Positions 19,525-28,952 of a stretch of 64,000 bases of DNA are shown piece after piece. How positions within the stretch are numbered: position 1 is the stretch's first letter; each line of letters starts with the position of its first letter. The stretch is from the NCBI RefSeq assembly GCF_001485435.1, contig NZ_BCMS01000001.1, positions 1,063,501 to 1,127,500 of the forward strand, given 5' to 3'. The notes under the pieces are model-generated. The model had not been told where the DNA came from. It was given only the letters and a program-made list of their open reading frames with translations, and searched no databases. The DNA is from Deinococcus grandis. Lineage in GTDB: Bacteria; Deinococcota; Deinococci; Deinococcales; Deinococcaceae. The translations under genes and the position numbers were made by a program.

Positions 19525-20438
19525 CAGTCCCCAAGGTATTTATCGACGGTGAGGCCGGAACGACCGGCCTGCAGATCCGCTCCCGGCTGGAGGGCCGGGC
19601 GGATATCGAGTTGCTGAGCATCGACCCGGCGCGGCGCAAGGACAGCGCGGCGCGGGCGGAGTTGCTGAACGCGGCGGACGTGTCGATCCTGTGCCTGCAT
19701 GACGACGCGGCGCGCGAGGCGGTCACGCTGACCACGAACCCGGCCGCGCGCCTGCTGGATGCGAGTACGGCGCACCGGGTGAATCCGGCGTGGGTGTTCG
19801 GTTTCCCGGAGTTGAACGCGGGGCAGGCGGACGCGATCCGCGCGGCGCGGTTCGTGGCGAACCCCGGCTGTTACAGCACCGGGGCGATCTCGCTGCTGGC
19901 GCCGTTGACGGGCGCGGGCCTGATCCCGGCGGACTTCCCGGTCAGCATTCAGGGGTACAGCGGGTACACGGGTGGGGGCCGGGCGCTGGTGGACGCGCAC
20001 GAGAAGGGCGAGGATCATCCGATGAAGGGCGCGTTCCTGAGTTACGCGCTGGGGCTGGGGCACAAGCACATTCCCGAGACGATGCGGTACGGGGGCCTGA
20101 GCCGCACGCCGATCTTCACGCCGAACGTGGGCGCGTGGGCGCAGGGCATGACCGTGACCATCCCCCTGCACCTGCGCGAACTGGGCACCACGCCGGACGC
20201 CCTGCACGCCGCATTGCAGGAGCACTACGCCGGGCAGCGGTTCGTGCGCGTGTTCGACATGCAGGGCAACCCGGAGGTGCTGGACCCGCAGACCCTGAAC
20301 GGCACGAACGACCTGGAGCTGTTCGTGTACCCGTCCGCGGACGGCGAGCGGGCGCTGCTGGTCGCTCGGCTGGACAATCTCGGGAAGGGCGCGGGCGGCG
20401 CGGCGGTGCAGAATCTGAACCTCATGCTTGGGCTGTAA
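19521..20438 (+). CDS. argC: N-acetyl-gamma-glutamyl-phosphate reductase, short (type 2) form
   Basis: 305 residues. It reduces N-acetylglutamyl phosphate (or a LysW-linked analogue) with NADPH in arginine synthesis. The Rossmann loop GEAGTTGLQI, the catalytic cysteine in ANPGCYSTGAI and the IQGYSGYTGGGRALVDAHEKG segment mark the short type 2 class. Start and preceding stop overlap (ATGA). argF is 1.4 kb upstream in the same direction but separately promoted. A GC-rich hairpin lies 4 bases after the stop. Confidence 0.93.
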   Translation: MTVPKVFIDGEAGTTGLQIRSRLEGRADIELLSIDPARRKDSAARAELLNAADVSILCLHDDAAREAVTLTTNPAARLLDASTAHRVNPAWVFGFPELNAGQADAIRAARFVANPGCYSTGAISLLAPLTGAGLIPADFPVSIQGYSGYTGGGRALVDAHEKGEDHPMKGAFLSYALGLGHKHIPETMRYGGLSRTPIFTPNVGAWAQGMTVTIPLHLRELGTTPDALHAALQEHYAGQRFVRVFDMQGNPEVLDPQTLNGTNDLELFVYPSADGERALLVARLDNLGKGAGGAAVQNLNLMLGL

Positions 20439-20442
20439 TTCC

Positions 20443-20461
20443 GCTCCGGGGGACCCGGAGC
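20443..20461 (+). terminator. hairpin after argC
   Basis: A perfect 8-bp stem, GCTCCGGG and CCCGGAGC, with a three-base loop. No T run follows. It precedes the small Arg-rich reading frame at 20480 and could work either as an attenuator or as a processing signal. Confidence 0.5.
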
Positions 20462-20479
20462 CGACTGGAAGGAGCAGGA

Positions 20480-20560
20480 ATGAGACGACGGAGACGGAGT
20501 GGAGTGACCGGAGCGGAGCGCAGGGCACGCAGCGCAGTCGCCGGAGCGGGGCGGTCGTGA
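20480..20560 (+). CDS. possible 26-residue arginine-rich leader peptide
   Basis: An ATG preceded by AAGGAG at good spacing opens a 26-codon frame, MRRRRRSGVTGAERRARSAV and so on. It has five Arg codons in a row (AGA CGA CGG AGA CGG), two of them AGA, which is rare in this window. Its stop overlaps the GTG of the next gene (GTGA). It lies between argC and the shikimate-dehydrogenase-like gene. It could be a translated leader or just a Shine-Dalgarno-bearing spacer made of CGGAG repeats. Confidence 0.35.
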   Translation: MRRRRRSGVTGAERRARSAVAGAGRS

Positions 20561-21390
20561 CAGGCGCGAGCAAGCTGGACATTGGCCGCGGCACGACCCT
20601 GTGCATGAGCGTGTCGGCCCGCCCGAGCAACTTCGGGACGCGCTTTCACAATCACCTGTACGCGGCGCTGGGCCTGGATTTCGTGTACAAGGCGTTCGCC
20701 GTGCAGGACATCGCGGGGGTCGTGGCGGGCCTCCGGGCGCTGGGCGTGCGGGGCTGCGCGGTCAGCATGCCGTTCAAGGAGGCGGTGATTCCGCTGCTGG
20801 ACGAACTGGACGCCTCGGCGGCCGCCATCGGGTCGGTGAACACCATCGTGAACACGGACGGGTTCCTGAAGGCCTTCAACACGGATTACACCGCCATTCA
20901 GCTGCTGATCGAACGGCACGCCCTGAACCGGGATGCGCGGGTGGTGCTGCGCGGCAGCGGCGGCATGGGCAAGGCCGTGGCGAGCGCCCTGCGGGACGCG
21001 GGCTTCACGCGCGGCGTGATCGTCGCCCGCAACGCGGAGGCCGGGCGGGCACTGGCGGACCGCTGCGGCTGGGACTGGCACCCCACCACCCCTGACGTGC
21101 AGGACGGCGACCTGCTCGTGAACGTCACGCCGCTGGGCATGGCAGGCGGCCCGGACGAACACACGCTGGCCTTCACGCCCGAGCAGATCGCCCGTGCGGG
21201 CACGGTGTTCGACGTGGTCGCCCTGCCGGGCGAGACGCCCCTGATCGTGGAGGCCCGGCGGCAGGGCAGGCCCGTCGTGACCGGGCTGGAGGTCGTGGCG
21301 TTGCAGGCGCTGGAGCAGTTCGTGCTGTACACCGGTGTCCGCCCATCCGAGGAGCAGGTGCAGGCAGCCGTCGAGTTCGCACGGACCTGA
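20557..21390 (+). CDS. shikimate 5-dehydrogenase-like protein
   Basis: 277 residues from GTG at 20557. The AroE fold is visible: substrate-binding SMPFKEAVIPLLDEL with its conserved lysine, SVNTIVN, FNTDYTA with the partner aspartate, the NADP loop GSGGMGKAVASALRDAG and VNVTPLGM. The N-terminus TTLCMSVSARPSNFGTRFHN resembles the AroE-like (SdhL/HI0607) branch rather than classical AroE, which begins with a GxPIxHSxSP motif. It probably oxidises shikimate or a related ring acid with NADP. Translation may be coupled to the small ORF before it. Confidence 0.82.
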   Translation: MTGASKLDIGRGTTLCMSVSARPSNFGTRFHNHLYAALGLDFVYKAFAVQDIAGVVAGLRALGVRGCAVSMPFKEAVIPLLDELDASAAAIGSVNTIVNTDGFLKAFNTDYTAIQLLIERHALNRDARVVLRGSGGMGKAVASALRDAGFTRGVIVARNAEAGRALADRCGWDWHPTTPDVQDGDLLVNVTPLGMAGGPDEHTLAFTPEQIARAGTVFDVVALPGETPLIVEARRQGRPVVTGLEVVALQALEQFVLYTGVRPSEEQVQAAVEFART

Positions 21391-21401
21391 CCTCAAAGCG
21401 T

Positions 21402-21428
21402 GGGGAGAGGCCAGTGCGACCTCTCCCC
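21402..21428. terminator. bidirectional hairpin between aroE-like gene and scpA
   Basis: GGGGAGAGG and CCTCTCCCC form a perfect 9-bp stem with a 9-base loop in the short space between two convergent genes. Confidence 0.75.
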
Positions 21429-21442
21429 TGTGTCGTTGGCGG

Positions 21443-22210
21443 TCAGTCCTGCGGCAGGTGGGACTGCACCTGAATGTCGCCGTACGTGTCGGTCTGCTCG
21501 ACGCTGAAGTTCCCTTCCTTCACGCCTTCGAGCAGGGCGGCGAAGTAGGTGGTCTGTTCGCCCCAGTCCTGGGTGGGGATGCCCCGGAAGGTGAAGGTGC
21601 GCAGGCGGCGGCCGAAGGCGCGCAGCGCGCCCAGTGCGTCGGCCAGTGAGAGGCGGTCGCGGGCCAGCAGGGGCACCTCGACCTGCCGCACGGCGTTCTG
21701 CGCGGCCTTCACGAGTTTCGCGAGGCTGCCCTGCGGGTTGCGGGGCCGTTCGCGGCGCGGGAGGGTCACGGGCACGGCGCGGGCGGGGATCAGGCCCTCG
21801 CGTTCGCGGCGGCGCGCGGCCAGGAACCCCACCAGCGCGTCCAGTTCCGCCAGGGCCTCCACGCCCTCCAGCACGTCGTCCAGCGGCTCGAACCAGTCGC
21901 CGCCCGCCTCTGTCTCCTCGGGCTCGGGTTGCGGCAGCAGAAGGCGGGCCTTCAGCGCGATGACGGCGGCCAGAGTAGGCAGCAGGTCCGGGTGCGCGCC
22001 CTCCAGCGGGCCGCCCGTGACCGCCTGCGCCCAGGCCAGCACGTCGCGCGTGAGGGTCAGCAGGGGCACCTCACCCGGCTGGACGCGGCCGGCGCGCAGC
22101 GCGGAGGCCAGTTCCGCCAGGGTACCGCTGAATGCGGGCAGCGCCACGCTGAAGCCCACCCCGGCCGGGGGCGGCGGGGTGGGGGTGGGCAGCGCGGGCG
22201 CGGCAGTCAC
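21443..22210 (-). CDS. scpA: segregation and condensation protein A
   Basis: 255 residues, a kleisin that bridges the SMC ATPase heads with ScpB for chromosome compaction and segregation. The order is as in ScpA: N-terminal helical part (FSGTLAELASALRAGRVQPGEVPLLTLTRDVLAWA), the conserved AAVIALKARLLLPQP, a charged middle and a C-terminal winged helix ending TTYFAALLEGVKEGNFSVEQ. The GTG start at 22210 is 11 bases after the trpS stop, so it is expressed from trpS. scpB was not seen nearby. Confidence 0.88.
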   Translation of the reverse strand: MTAAPALPTPTPPPPAGVGFSVALPAFSGTLAELASALRAGRVQPGEVPLLTLTRDVLAWAQAVTGGPLEGAHPDLLPTLAAVIALKARLLLPQPEPEETEAGGDWFEPLDDVLEGVEALAELDALVGFLAARRREREGLIPARAVPVTLPRRERPRNPQGSLAKLVKAAQNAVRQVEVPLLARDRLSLADALGALRAFGRRLRTFTFRGIPTQDWGEQTTYFAALLEGVKEGNFSVEQTDTYGDIQVQSHLPQD

Positions 22211-22220
22211 GGCAAGTGAT

Positions 22221-23219
<999 letters not shown>

Positions 23220-23334
23220 AACCCGGAGATTCTAGATCATGGTGGATGGCGAATGGCGGATGGCTCAAACAGGGCGAGTGGGCCGCAGGCGACCGCCCAC
23301 GACCCACTCCCCACTGCCTACTTCCCACACCCCC

Positions 23335-24336
23335 TCACGCGCTGCCCCGGATGATCAGGCGCGGCTCGAAGCGGCGGGCGCGGGCGGGCCCTTTGTAGCC
23401 GTTCAGGCGCGACAGCAGCAGCTGCGCGGCCTCGTAGCCCATGCTCTCGACCGGCTGGTGCAGGGTGGTCAGGCCGCGCTCGGCGGCCCAGGGCTGGTCG
23501 TCGAAGCCGATCACGCGGACGTCCTGCCCGATCTTCAGGCCGCGCAGGCGGACCTCGTCCAGCAGCGCGCCCGCGAGCATGTCCGCCGAGGCGAACACCG
23601 TGCAGGGCAGCCCGGCCTCCTGCGCCTGATCGAGGACGGTGGCGGCGGTGTTGCGCGCCGCGAGGGAATCGAAGGAACTGGTGTACTCGGCGCGGATGGT
23701 GCGCCCGGCGGTGTCCAGTGCGCTCATGAAGCCGCTGCGGCGGTCCTCGAACACGCGGGTGGTGAACAGCTGGTCCAGTTCGGTCTCGACCCACACGGCG
23801 TACAGGTCGCCGCTGAACTGCGCGGCGTACTCGCCCGCCATGCGCCCGCCCGCGACGTTGTCCATGAACGCGGAGTCCACGTTGTCCGCGAAGGCGTCCA
23901 CGAGCACGGTGGGTTGCTGGGTGCGCAGGCGCCGCTCGTGGAACATCTGCGTGAGGTTGTACGTCGCCATGACCAGCCCGTCCGCCTGGTAGGCCAGCGT
24001 GTGCGAGCCCAGGTAGCGTTCCAGGCGGGAGCGGTCCAGCAGCGGGAAGATCGCCACGTCGTAGCGCGCCTCCTGGAACGCCGTTTCCAGCCCGTCGAGG
24101 AGGCGGACGTAGAATTCGGTGGTCAGGACGGGCAGCAGGACGCTGATGGTGTAACTGCGTCCCCCTGCGATGCGCCGGGCGTGCGGGTTGGGGGTGTACT
24201 CCAGGTCCGCGATGGCCTTGAGGACGCTCTCGCGCGTGGCGCCCTTGACGGCCACGTGATTGTTCAGCACCCGCGAGACGGTGCCGACCCCGACCCCGGC
24301 GTGCCGGGCTACATCCTGAATGGTGGGTTTGCGCAT
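23335..24336 (-). CDS. LacI-family transcriptional regulator
   Basis: 333 residues. An N-terminal helix-turn-helix (TIQDVARHAGVGVGTVSRVL, hinge NPHARRIAGG) joins a periplasmic-binding-type sugar domain, including VIGFDDQPWAAERGLTTLHQ. The start was placed at 24336 because MRKPTIQDV is the usual LacI beginning. A perfect dyad, TGGAAC-GG-GTTCCA, lies 28 bases upstream and is a likely self-regulating operator. No sugar transport or hydrolase gene is beside it in this window, so the ligand and regulon are unknown. Confidence 0.92.
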   Translation of the reverse strand: MRKPTIQDVARHAGVGVGTVSRVLNNHVAVKGATRESVLKAIADLEYTPNPHARRIAGGRSYTISVLLPVLTTEFYVRLLDGLETAFQEARYDVAIFPLLDRSRLERYLGSHTLAYQADGLVMATYNLTQMFHERRLRTQQPTVLVDAFADNVDSAFMDNVAGGRMAGEYAAQFSGDLYAVWVETELDQLFTTRVFEDRRSGFMSALDTAGRTIRAEYTSSFDSLAARNTAATVLDQAQEAGLPCTVFASADMLAGALLDEVRLRGLKIGQDVRVIGFDDQPWAAERGLTTLHQPVESMGYEAAQLLLSRLNGYKGPARARRFEPRLIIRGSA

Positions 24337-24363
24337 GATTTGGCACTCAGGATACGCCTTTTT

Positions 24364-24377
24364 TGGAACGGGTTCCA
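24364..24377. promoter_or_regulatory. LacI-type operator upstream of its regulator gene
   Basis: TGGAAC-GG-GTTCCA is a perfect dyad with 6-bp arms and a 2-base centre, the format of LacI-family operators. It lies in the leader of the LacI gene, 28 bases before the start codon, and 125 bases before the divergent PCuAC gene. Confidence 0.65.
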
Positions 24378-24501
24378 CGCGCGTCATGAGGGCCGCCGGC
24401 CCCGCAGCGGTGCGGCGGGGACAATGCCCCCCCGGGCACGCGCCTACACTGCACCCTGACGGCTGCCCGCGCCGGGCACGCCCCGCCATGAAGGAGCGAC
24501 C

Positions 24502-25011
24502 ATGACCTCAACCCGCCGCGCCGGACCCGCCCGGCCCCTCCTGATCGCCGCGCTGCTGATCCTCGCCGCCGCGCTGGCCGCCGCCCTGCTGCGCCCCCGC
24601 GACACCGCGACCCAGACCCCCGCCCAGGCCAGTCAGGCCAGCGGCACCCTCCCGGCGACCGTCACGGACGCCCGCGTGGTCGCCGTGCCCCCCGGCATCC
24701 GCGAGACGAGCGTGTTCGCCACCCTCCGCAGCACCTGGGACGCGGACGTCCGCATCACGGGCGTGAGCAGCCCCGCCGCCGGACACGCCATGCTGATGGT
24801 CACCCGCACCCAGGACACCATGACCGGCATGAGCATGACCGACACCCTCACCCTCCCGGCGGGCGGCACGCTGACCCTGAGCGACACCGGCGACCACCTC
24901 ATGCTCATGGACCTGAAAGAATCCCTCCGGCCCGGGCAGACCATCCCCGTCACCCTGACCGACGCCGAGGGCCGCACCCTGACCATCCAGGCGCCCGTGA
25001 CGAAACCATGA
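24502..25011 (+). CDS. PCuAC-type periplasmic copper chaperone
   Basis: 169 residues with one N-terminal membrane anchor (about residues 11-29) and a cupredoxin-like DUF461 domain. The copper-binding histidine/methionine pattern is visible: GHAMLM, then MTGMSM, then DHLMLMDLK. PCuAC proteins bring Cu(I) to the CuA site of cytochrome oxidase. AAGGAG lies six bases before the ATG. It is followed by a SCO protein and CtaG in the same direction, an oxidase copper-assembly cluster. Confidence 0.87.
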   Translation: MTSTRRAGPARPLLIAALLILAAALAAALLRPRDTATQTPAQASQASGTLPATVTDARVVAVPPGIRETSVFATLRSTWDADVRITGVSSPAAGHAMLMVTRTQDTMTGMSMTDTLTLPAGGTLTLSDTGDHLMLMDLKESLRPGQTIPVTLTDAEGRTLTIQAPVTKP

Positions 25012-25024
25012 CGGTGACCCCCCG

Positions 25025-25708
25025 ATGACCAGCGAACCCACCCCCGGCCCGGACCTCACGACCAGCGCGCCCCCCATGCGGCCCTGGTACGTGTCCGCCA
25101 TCCTGGCCGTCGCCGCCGTGACCCTGCTGCTGCTGGGCGCCTGGGCCGCCGCGCGACTGCGCAGCCCCTACCCGTTCTTCGGCACCGCGTACCCGCAGGG
25201 CACCGCCGCGACGGGCTTCACCGGCACCGTCAGCGACACCCCCACCGCCCCACCCCGCGCGTTCACGTTCACCCCCGGGCAGGGACAGGTCACCGCCGTG
25301 TTCTTCGGATTCACGCACTGCGCCAGCATCTGCCCCCTGACCCTCTCGTACCTGAACAAGGTCCGCGACGCCCTGCCCGACGACCAGAAGGCGCGCTTCC
25401 GCATCCTGCTCGTCAGCGTCGACCCCGCCCGCGACACCCCGGGGCGCCTGAACGAGTACGCCTCCTACTTCGGGAAGGAAGGCGTCGGCGTGCACATCCC
25501 CGAACCGCAACTGGCGAAGGTTGCACAGGCGTACGGCGTGGGCTACCAGAAGGCCGACGTGGAGGGCGCCGACTACCAGATGAACCACACGACCGCCACC
25601 TACCTCATCGACGCCCAGGGCCAGCTGCGCGTCCTGTGGGACTACACCCAGCTCCCCCAGGTCGCCCGCGTCCAGGCGGACCTGCAACACGTCATGGAGA
25701 CCCCATGA
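25025..25708 (+). CDS. SCO1/SenC copper metallochaperone
   Basis: 227 residues: one membrane anchor (about 24-45) and an extracytoplasmic thioredoxin fold. The copper ligands are CASIC (cysteines about 99 and 103) and the histidine in NHTTATYL. It helps insert copper and reduce the CuA cysteines of cytochrome c oxidase. It starts 13 bases after PCuAC and its stop overlaps ctaG (ATGA), so the three genes form an operon. Confidence 0.93.
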   Translation: MTSEPTPGPDLTTSAPPMRPWYVSAILAVAAVTLLLLGAWAAARLRSPYPFFGTAYPQGTAATGFTGTVSDTPTAPPRAFTFTPGQGQVTAVFFGFTHCASICPLTLSYLNKVRDALPDDQKARFRILLVSVDPARDTPGRLNEYASYFGKEGVGVHIPEPQLAKVAQAYGVGYQKADVEGADYQMNHTTATYLIDAQGQLRVLWDYTQLPQVARVQADLQHVMETP

Positions 25709-26550
25709 GCGCCCCGCCCAGCACCCTCAACCCCACGCTGGCCGACCTCCTCAGCCCCAGCCCAGATCCCCTCTTCCTGATCCCCACCCTGCTCATCGCC
25801 GCCGCGTACGCCTGGGGATACGTTCGCGCGCACCGCGAAGGACGCGGCCAGGACTGGCCCGCCTGGAAAGCCGCCCTGTTCACCCTCGGCGTCCTCCTGC
25901 TGCTCATCACCACCCAGAGCCGCGCCGCGACCCTCACCCAGAGCAGCATGGCCCTCTACATGACCCGCCTCATGGTGCTCGCCGAGGTCGTCCCACCCCT
26001 CCTCGTGCTCGGCCTGCCCCGCCTGCGCCCCGACCCCCGGCGCGGCCCCGGGCGGGTCCTCAACCTCCTGCTCGACCCCTGGGTCGCCCTGGCCCTCTGG
26101 ACCGCCGTCATCGTCTACTGGAACGTCCCCGCCGGCTTCAACGCCAGCATCGTCAGCAACACCGCCGCCTCCCTCCTGCCGGGCCTGTACCTCCTGAGCA
26201 GCCTGCTCGTCTGGAGCGTCATCCTCCGCCCCCTCCCCACCGTGCAACCCGCCGACATCGGCTCACGCGGCTGGTTCGGCCTCCTCGCCGCCCTCCCCAT
26301 GATGGCCGTCGCCAGCGTCTGGCTCTACAGCCCCCGCGTCCTCTACACCCCCTACGTGAACGCCCTGTGCCTCTGGAACTACACCCCCCTCCAGAACCAG
26401 CAGCTCAGCGGCTGGATCATGATGCTCGCCGGCCTCCCCGCCCTCGCCCTCGCGTTCATCCAGCTGTTCGCGTGGCTGATCAAACTGTCCGAAACGCAGG
26501 GCATGCCACCCGCGCGGCCCACGGTCGAGACGCCGGACGCTGAGAACTGA
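25705..26550 (+). CDS. ctaG: cytochrome c oxidase assembly factor CtaG
   Basis: 281 residues with about seven membrane helices of the caa3-type CtaG family (LALWTAVIVYWNVPAGFNAS, LLSSLLVWSVILRPLP, QQLSGWIMMLAGLPALALAF). These proteins are needed for formation of active caa3 oxidase. The start at 25705 overlaps the SCO stop as ATGA. A strong hairpin follows at 26572. Confidence 0.88.
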   Translation: MSAPPSTLNPTLADLLSPSPDPLFLIPTLLIAAAYAWGYVRAHREGRGQDWPAWKAALFTLGVLLLLITTQSRAATLTQSSMALYMTRLMVLAEVVPPLLVLGLPRLRPDPRRGPGRVLNLLLDPWVALALWTAVIVYWNVPAGFNASIVSNTAASLLPGLYLLSSLLVWSVILRPLPTVQPADIGSRGWFGLLAALPMMAVASVWLYSPRVLYTPYVNALCLWNYTPLQNQQLSGWIMMLAGLPALALAFIQLFAWLIKLSETQGMPPARPTVETPDAEN

Positions 26551-26571
26551 ACGGCGTGACCCACCCCCCAA

Positions 26572-26594
26572 CCCCCTACCCAGAGGGCAGGGGG
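26572..26594 (+). terminator. terminator of the PCuAC-SCO-CtaG operon
   Basis: CCCCCTACCC pairs with GGGCAGGGGG around a three-base AGA loop, 21 bases after the ctaG stop codon. Confidence 0.7.
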
Positions 26595-26785
26595 GGCCTA
26601 CGTTGCACTGGGCAAGAGGTTCTACTCGTGCGTTGTGCGGGTATCGGGCGCTGACGGGTCTGGCCTCGACGCCATGCTGCCGGGACGGTGGAAGGCCCGG
26701 ACGCTGCGCGTCCGACGGCTCGGGGTGATCTGCGGCGGCTGGCCGGGTGGGTCGGCGCGGGCGGCTGATCGACTCTGTCCTTTCT

Positions 26786-26806
26786 CCTCCCCCCTTGAGG
26801 GGGAGG
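26786..26806. repeat. hairpin in the 447-base gap after ctaG
   Basis: CCTCCCCC and GGGGGAGG form an 8-bp stem in the gap 26551-26997, which has no gene. The same CTCCCC/GGGGAG core is found in repeats C1-C3. The rest of the gap holds only the terminator at 26572, the G-quadruplex tract at 26895 and a TAGCCT -10 for the next gene. Confidence 0.5.
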
Positions 26807-26894
26807 CCGGGTGGGGGGTGGCGGGCCGCGCCCGCCCTCTTCGTTTCTCACAGCCAGAGCCCGGTGCCCCGCGTGCCCGCCCCAATCCAGCCAG

Positions 26895-26934
26895 CCCACT
26901 CCCCACAACCCACTTCCCACTGCCCACAACCCCC
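26895..26934 (-). repeat. G-quadruplex-forming tract, copy 1
   Basis: On the minus strand, six G runs of 3-5 bases are separated by loops of 3-4 bases (CCC-ACT-CCCC-ACAA-CCC and so on when read on the plus strand). It lies about 60 bases upstream of the -10 hexamer of the FAD oxidoreductase gene. Related tracts occur at 43777 and 51580. Confidence 0.65.
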
Positions 26935-26997
26935 GCTCCCTTCACTTTCCGTCCATTGATTCAGTTGCGGTGGGTGGGGGCTTGTTAGCCTGCGCGC

Positions 26998-28263
26998 ATG
27001 TATGACGTGGTGGTGGTGGGTGCGGGGTTGGCGGGTCTGACGGCGGCGCGGGTGCTGTCGCGGGCGGGGGAGCGGGTGCGGGTGCTGGAGGCTGCGGCGG
27101 AGGTGGGGGGGCGCGTGCGGTCGCGGTCTGTGGGTGGGTTCGTGCTGGACGCGGGGTATCAGGTGTTGTTCCCGGCGTACCCGGCGGTGCGGCGGCACGT
27201 GAATGTGGGGGCGCTGGATCTGGTGGGGATTGCGCCGGGTGCGGTAGTGGTGCGGGGAGAGAAACGGGAGACGCTGGGCAGTCCGTTCGGGGATCTGGGG
27301 GCGCTGCCGGGGACGCTGGCGGCGCGGTCGCTGGGCGTGGCGGACAAGGCGCGGGTGGCGGCGCTGGCGGTGCGGTTGCGGGCGCCTGCGCCGTTCGAGT
27401 TGCTGCGCGGGCCGGACGAGTCCACGTCAGCGTACCTGCGGCGGCAGGGGTTCAGTGAGGGGGCGCTGGATGCGTTCTTCCGGCCGTTCTTCGGCGGAAT
27501 CTTCCTGGATCGGACGCTGGGCACGAGTGCGCGGCTGTTCCGGTACTACTTCCGGATGCTGATGGACGGCGGCGCGGCGCTGCCCCGCGCGGGCATGGGG
27601 GCGTTGACGGCGCAGCTGGCGGAGGGGCTGGAGGTCAGCGTGAACGTCCCGGTACAGCGGCTGAGCACGCACGCGGGGCACGTGACGGTGCACTCGGCAG
27701 CGGGGGAGCTGGAGGCGCGGCAGGTGATCGTGGCGACCGATCCGGGCACCGCCGCCCGCCTGACCGGTGCGGATGTGGCGCGCGGCAGCGTGAGCAGCAC
27801 GTACCTGCACTACGCGAGTGCCGGGCAGATCGACCGTGAGGCGCGGCTGCTGCTGAACGCCGAGGCTGGGTTCATCAACAACGCCCACTGGCTCAGCAAC
27901 GCCGTGCCGAGCCGCGCCCCGGCAGGCGGGCACCTGTTGACCGTGACGGTCCTGGGCGAACCGGACCTGGATGACGACGCGCTGGACGCCCGCGTGCGCG
28001 GCGAACTGGGCCGCTGGTACCCGCCCACGCAGGTGCAGGCGCTGCGCACCCTGCTCGTGGAACGCATCCGGCACGCGCAGTTCCCGCAGCCGCCCGAGTA
28101 CGCCGCCGTGCTGCCCGGCCACGCGACGCCCCTGCCGGGCGTGATCATCGCCAGCGAGGCGACCGCCATGAGCGGCATCCAGGGCGCGATGGAAAGCGGC
28201 GAGAAGGCCGCGGCGATCGTCCTGAACGACCCGGTCGGCATGAGCCGCCCACGAGGGGCGTGA
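26998..28263 (+). CDS. FAD-dependent amine oxidase/phytoene desaturase-like oxidoreductase
   Basis: 421 residues. The N-terminal FAD fold is clear (VVVVGAGLAGLTAARVLSRA, then EVGGRVRS), and the C-terminal FAD-capping motif is PLPGVIIASEATAMSGIQGA. The overall plan is that of the amine-oxidase/CrtI superfamily, but it is shorter than CrtI (about 490-550) and lacks a membrane segment. The substrate is unknown; carotenoid-like or amine oxidation are both possible. TAGCCT lies six bases before the ATG. The stop overlaps the next gene. Confidence 0.8.
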   Translation: MYDVVVVGAGLAGLTAARVLSRAGERVRVLEAAAEVGGRVRSRSVGGFVLDAGYQVLFPAYPAVRRHVNVGALDLVGIAPGAVVVRGEKRETLGSPFGDLGALPGTLAARSLGVADKARVAALAVRLRAPAPFELLRGPDESTSAYLRRQGFSEGALDAFFRPFFGGIFLDRTLGTSARLFRYYFRMLMDGGAALPRAGMGALTAQLAEGLEVSVNVPVQRLSTHAGHVTVHSAAGELEARQVIVATDPGTAARLTGADVARGSVSSTYLHYASAGQIDREARLLLNAEAGFINNAHWLSNAVPSRAPAGGHLLTVTVLGEPDLDDDALDARVRGELGRWYPPTQVQALRTLLVERIRHAQFPQPPEYAAVLPGHATPLPGVIIASEATAMSGIQGAMESGEKAAAIVLNDPVGMSRPRGA

Positions 28264-28886
28264 TGACCGTGGCGGGGATAGGGGCGCGTCTGGATCATCT
28301 GGTGGTGGCGGCCCGTTCGCTGCCGGAGGGGCGGGAGTGGCTGGAGGGTCGCCTGCGCGTGCCGCTCCAGCCGGGCGGGGAGCATGAGCTGTTCGGCACG
28401 CACAACCTGCTGCTGTCGCTGGGGCCGGACGCGTACCTGGAGGTGATCGCCGTGAATCCGGACGCGCCGAGACCCGCGCGGGCGCGCTGGTTCGCGCTGG
28501 ACACGCCGGGCATGCAGGAGCGGCTGGCGCACGGTCCGGCGCTGGTGCACTGGGTGGCGCAGGTGCCGCAGGTGCCAGCCGGGCCGGACGCGCTGCCGCT
28601 GTCGCGCGGGGAGAACCGCTGGGTGCTGACCGTCCCGCCGGACGGTTCACTGCCGGGGGGTGGGGCTGCGCCGTCCCTGATTCACTGGTTGACGCCGCCG
28701 CCGCCCACGCGACTGCCGGATTCGGGGGTGCGCCTGTCGGGCCTGCGGCTGGGTTCGCCCGAACCGGATGGGCTGCGCGCGGCGCTGGACGCCCTGCGGT
28801 TCCACGGAGAGGTGGAGGTCGTAGAGGCCCCGCAGGTCGAATTGCGCGCCACGCTGGACACGCCGCACGGGCCAGTGGAGCTGTAG
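28263..28886 (+). CDS. glyoxalase/VOC-like domain protein
   Basis: 207 residues. The N-terminal LDHLVVAARSLPEGREWL and YLEVIAVNPDAP match the Glyoxalase_3-type members of the vicinal-oxygen-chelate fold. The ATG at 28263 overlaps the stop of the FAD oxidoreductase (TGATG); GTG at 28260 is an alternative start. A catalytic function cannot be given from sequence. Coupling suggests a shared job with the preceding enzyme. Confidence 0.75.
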   Translation: MTVAGIGARLDHLVVAARSLPEGREWLEGRLRVPLQPGGEHELFGTHNLLLSLGPDAYLEVIAVNPDAPRPARARWFALDTPGMQERLAHGPALVHWVAQVPQVPAGPDALPLSRGENRWVLTVPPDGSLPGGGAAPSLIHWLTPPPPTRLPDSGVRLSGLRLGSPEPDGLRAALDALRFHGEVEVVEAPQVELRATLDTPHGPVEL

Positions 28887-28952
28887 CGGTGCCGTGGGGT
28901 CGCGTCCGGGAGTCTTGACCCCCACCGTGCGGGGTGCGCCACAATGGGCGTC

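Noticed and set aside
26551..26997. Small open frames in the gap after ctaG
   Set aside because: They are Pro/Gly/Arg-rich translations of hairpin and G-quadruplex repeats without ribosome sites.
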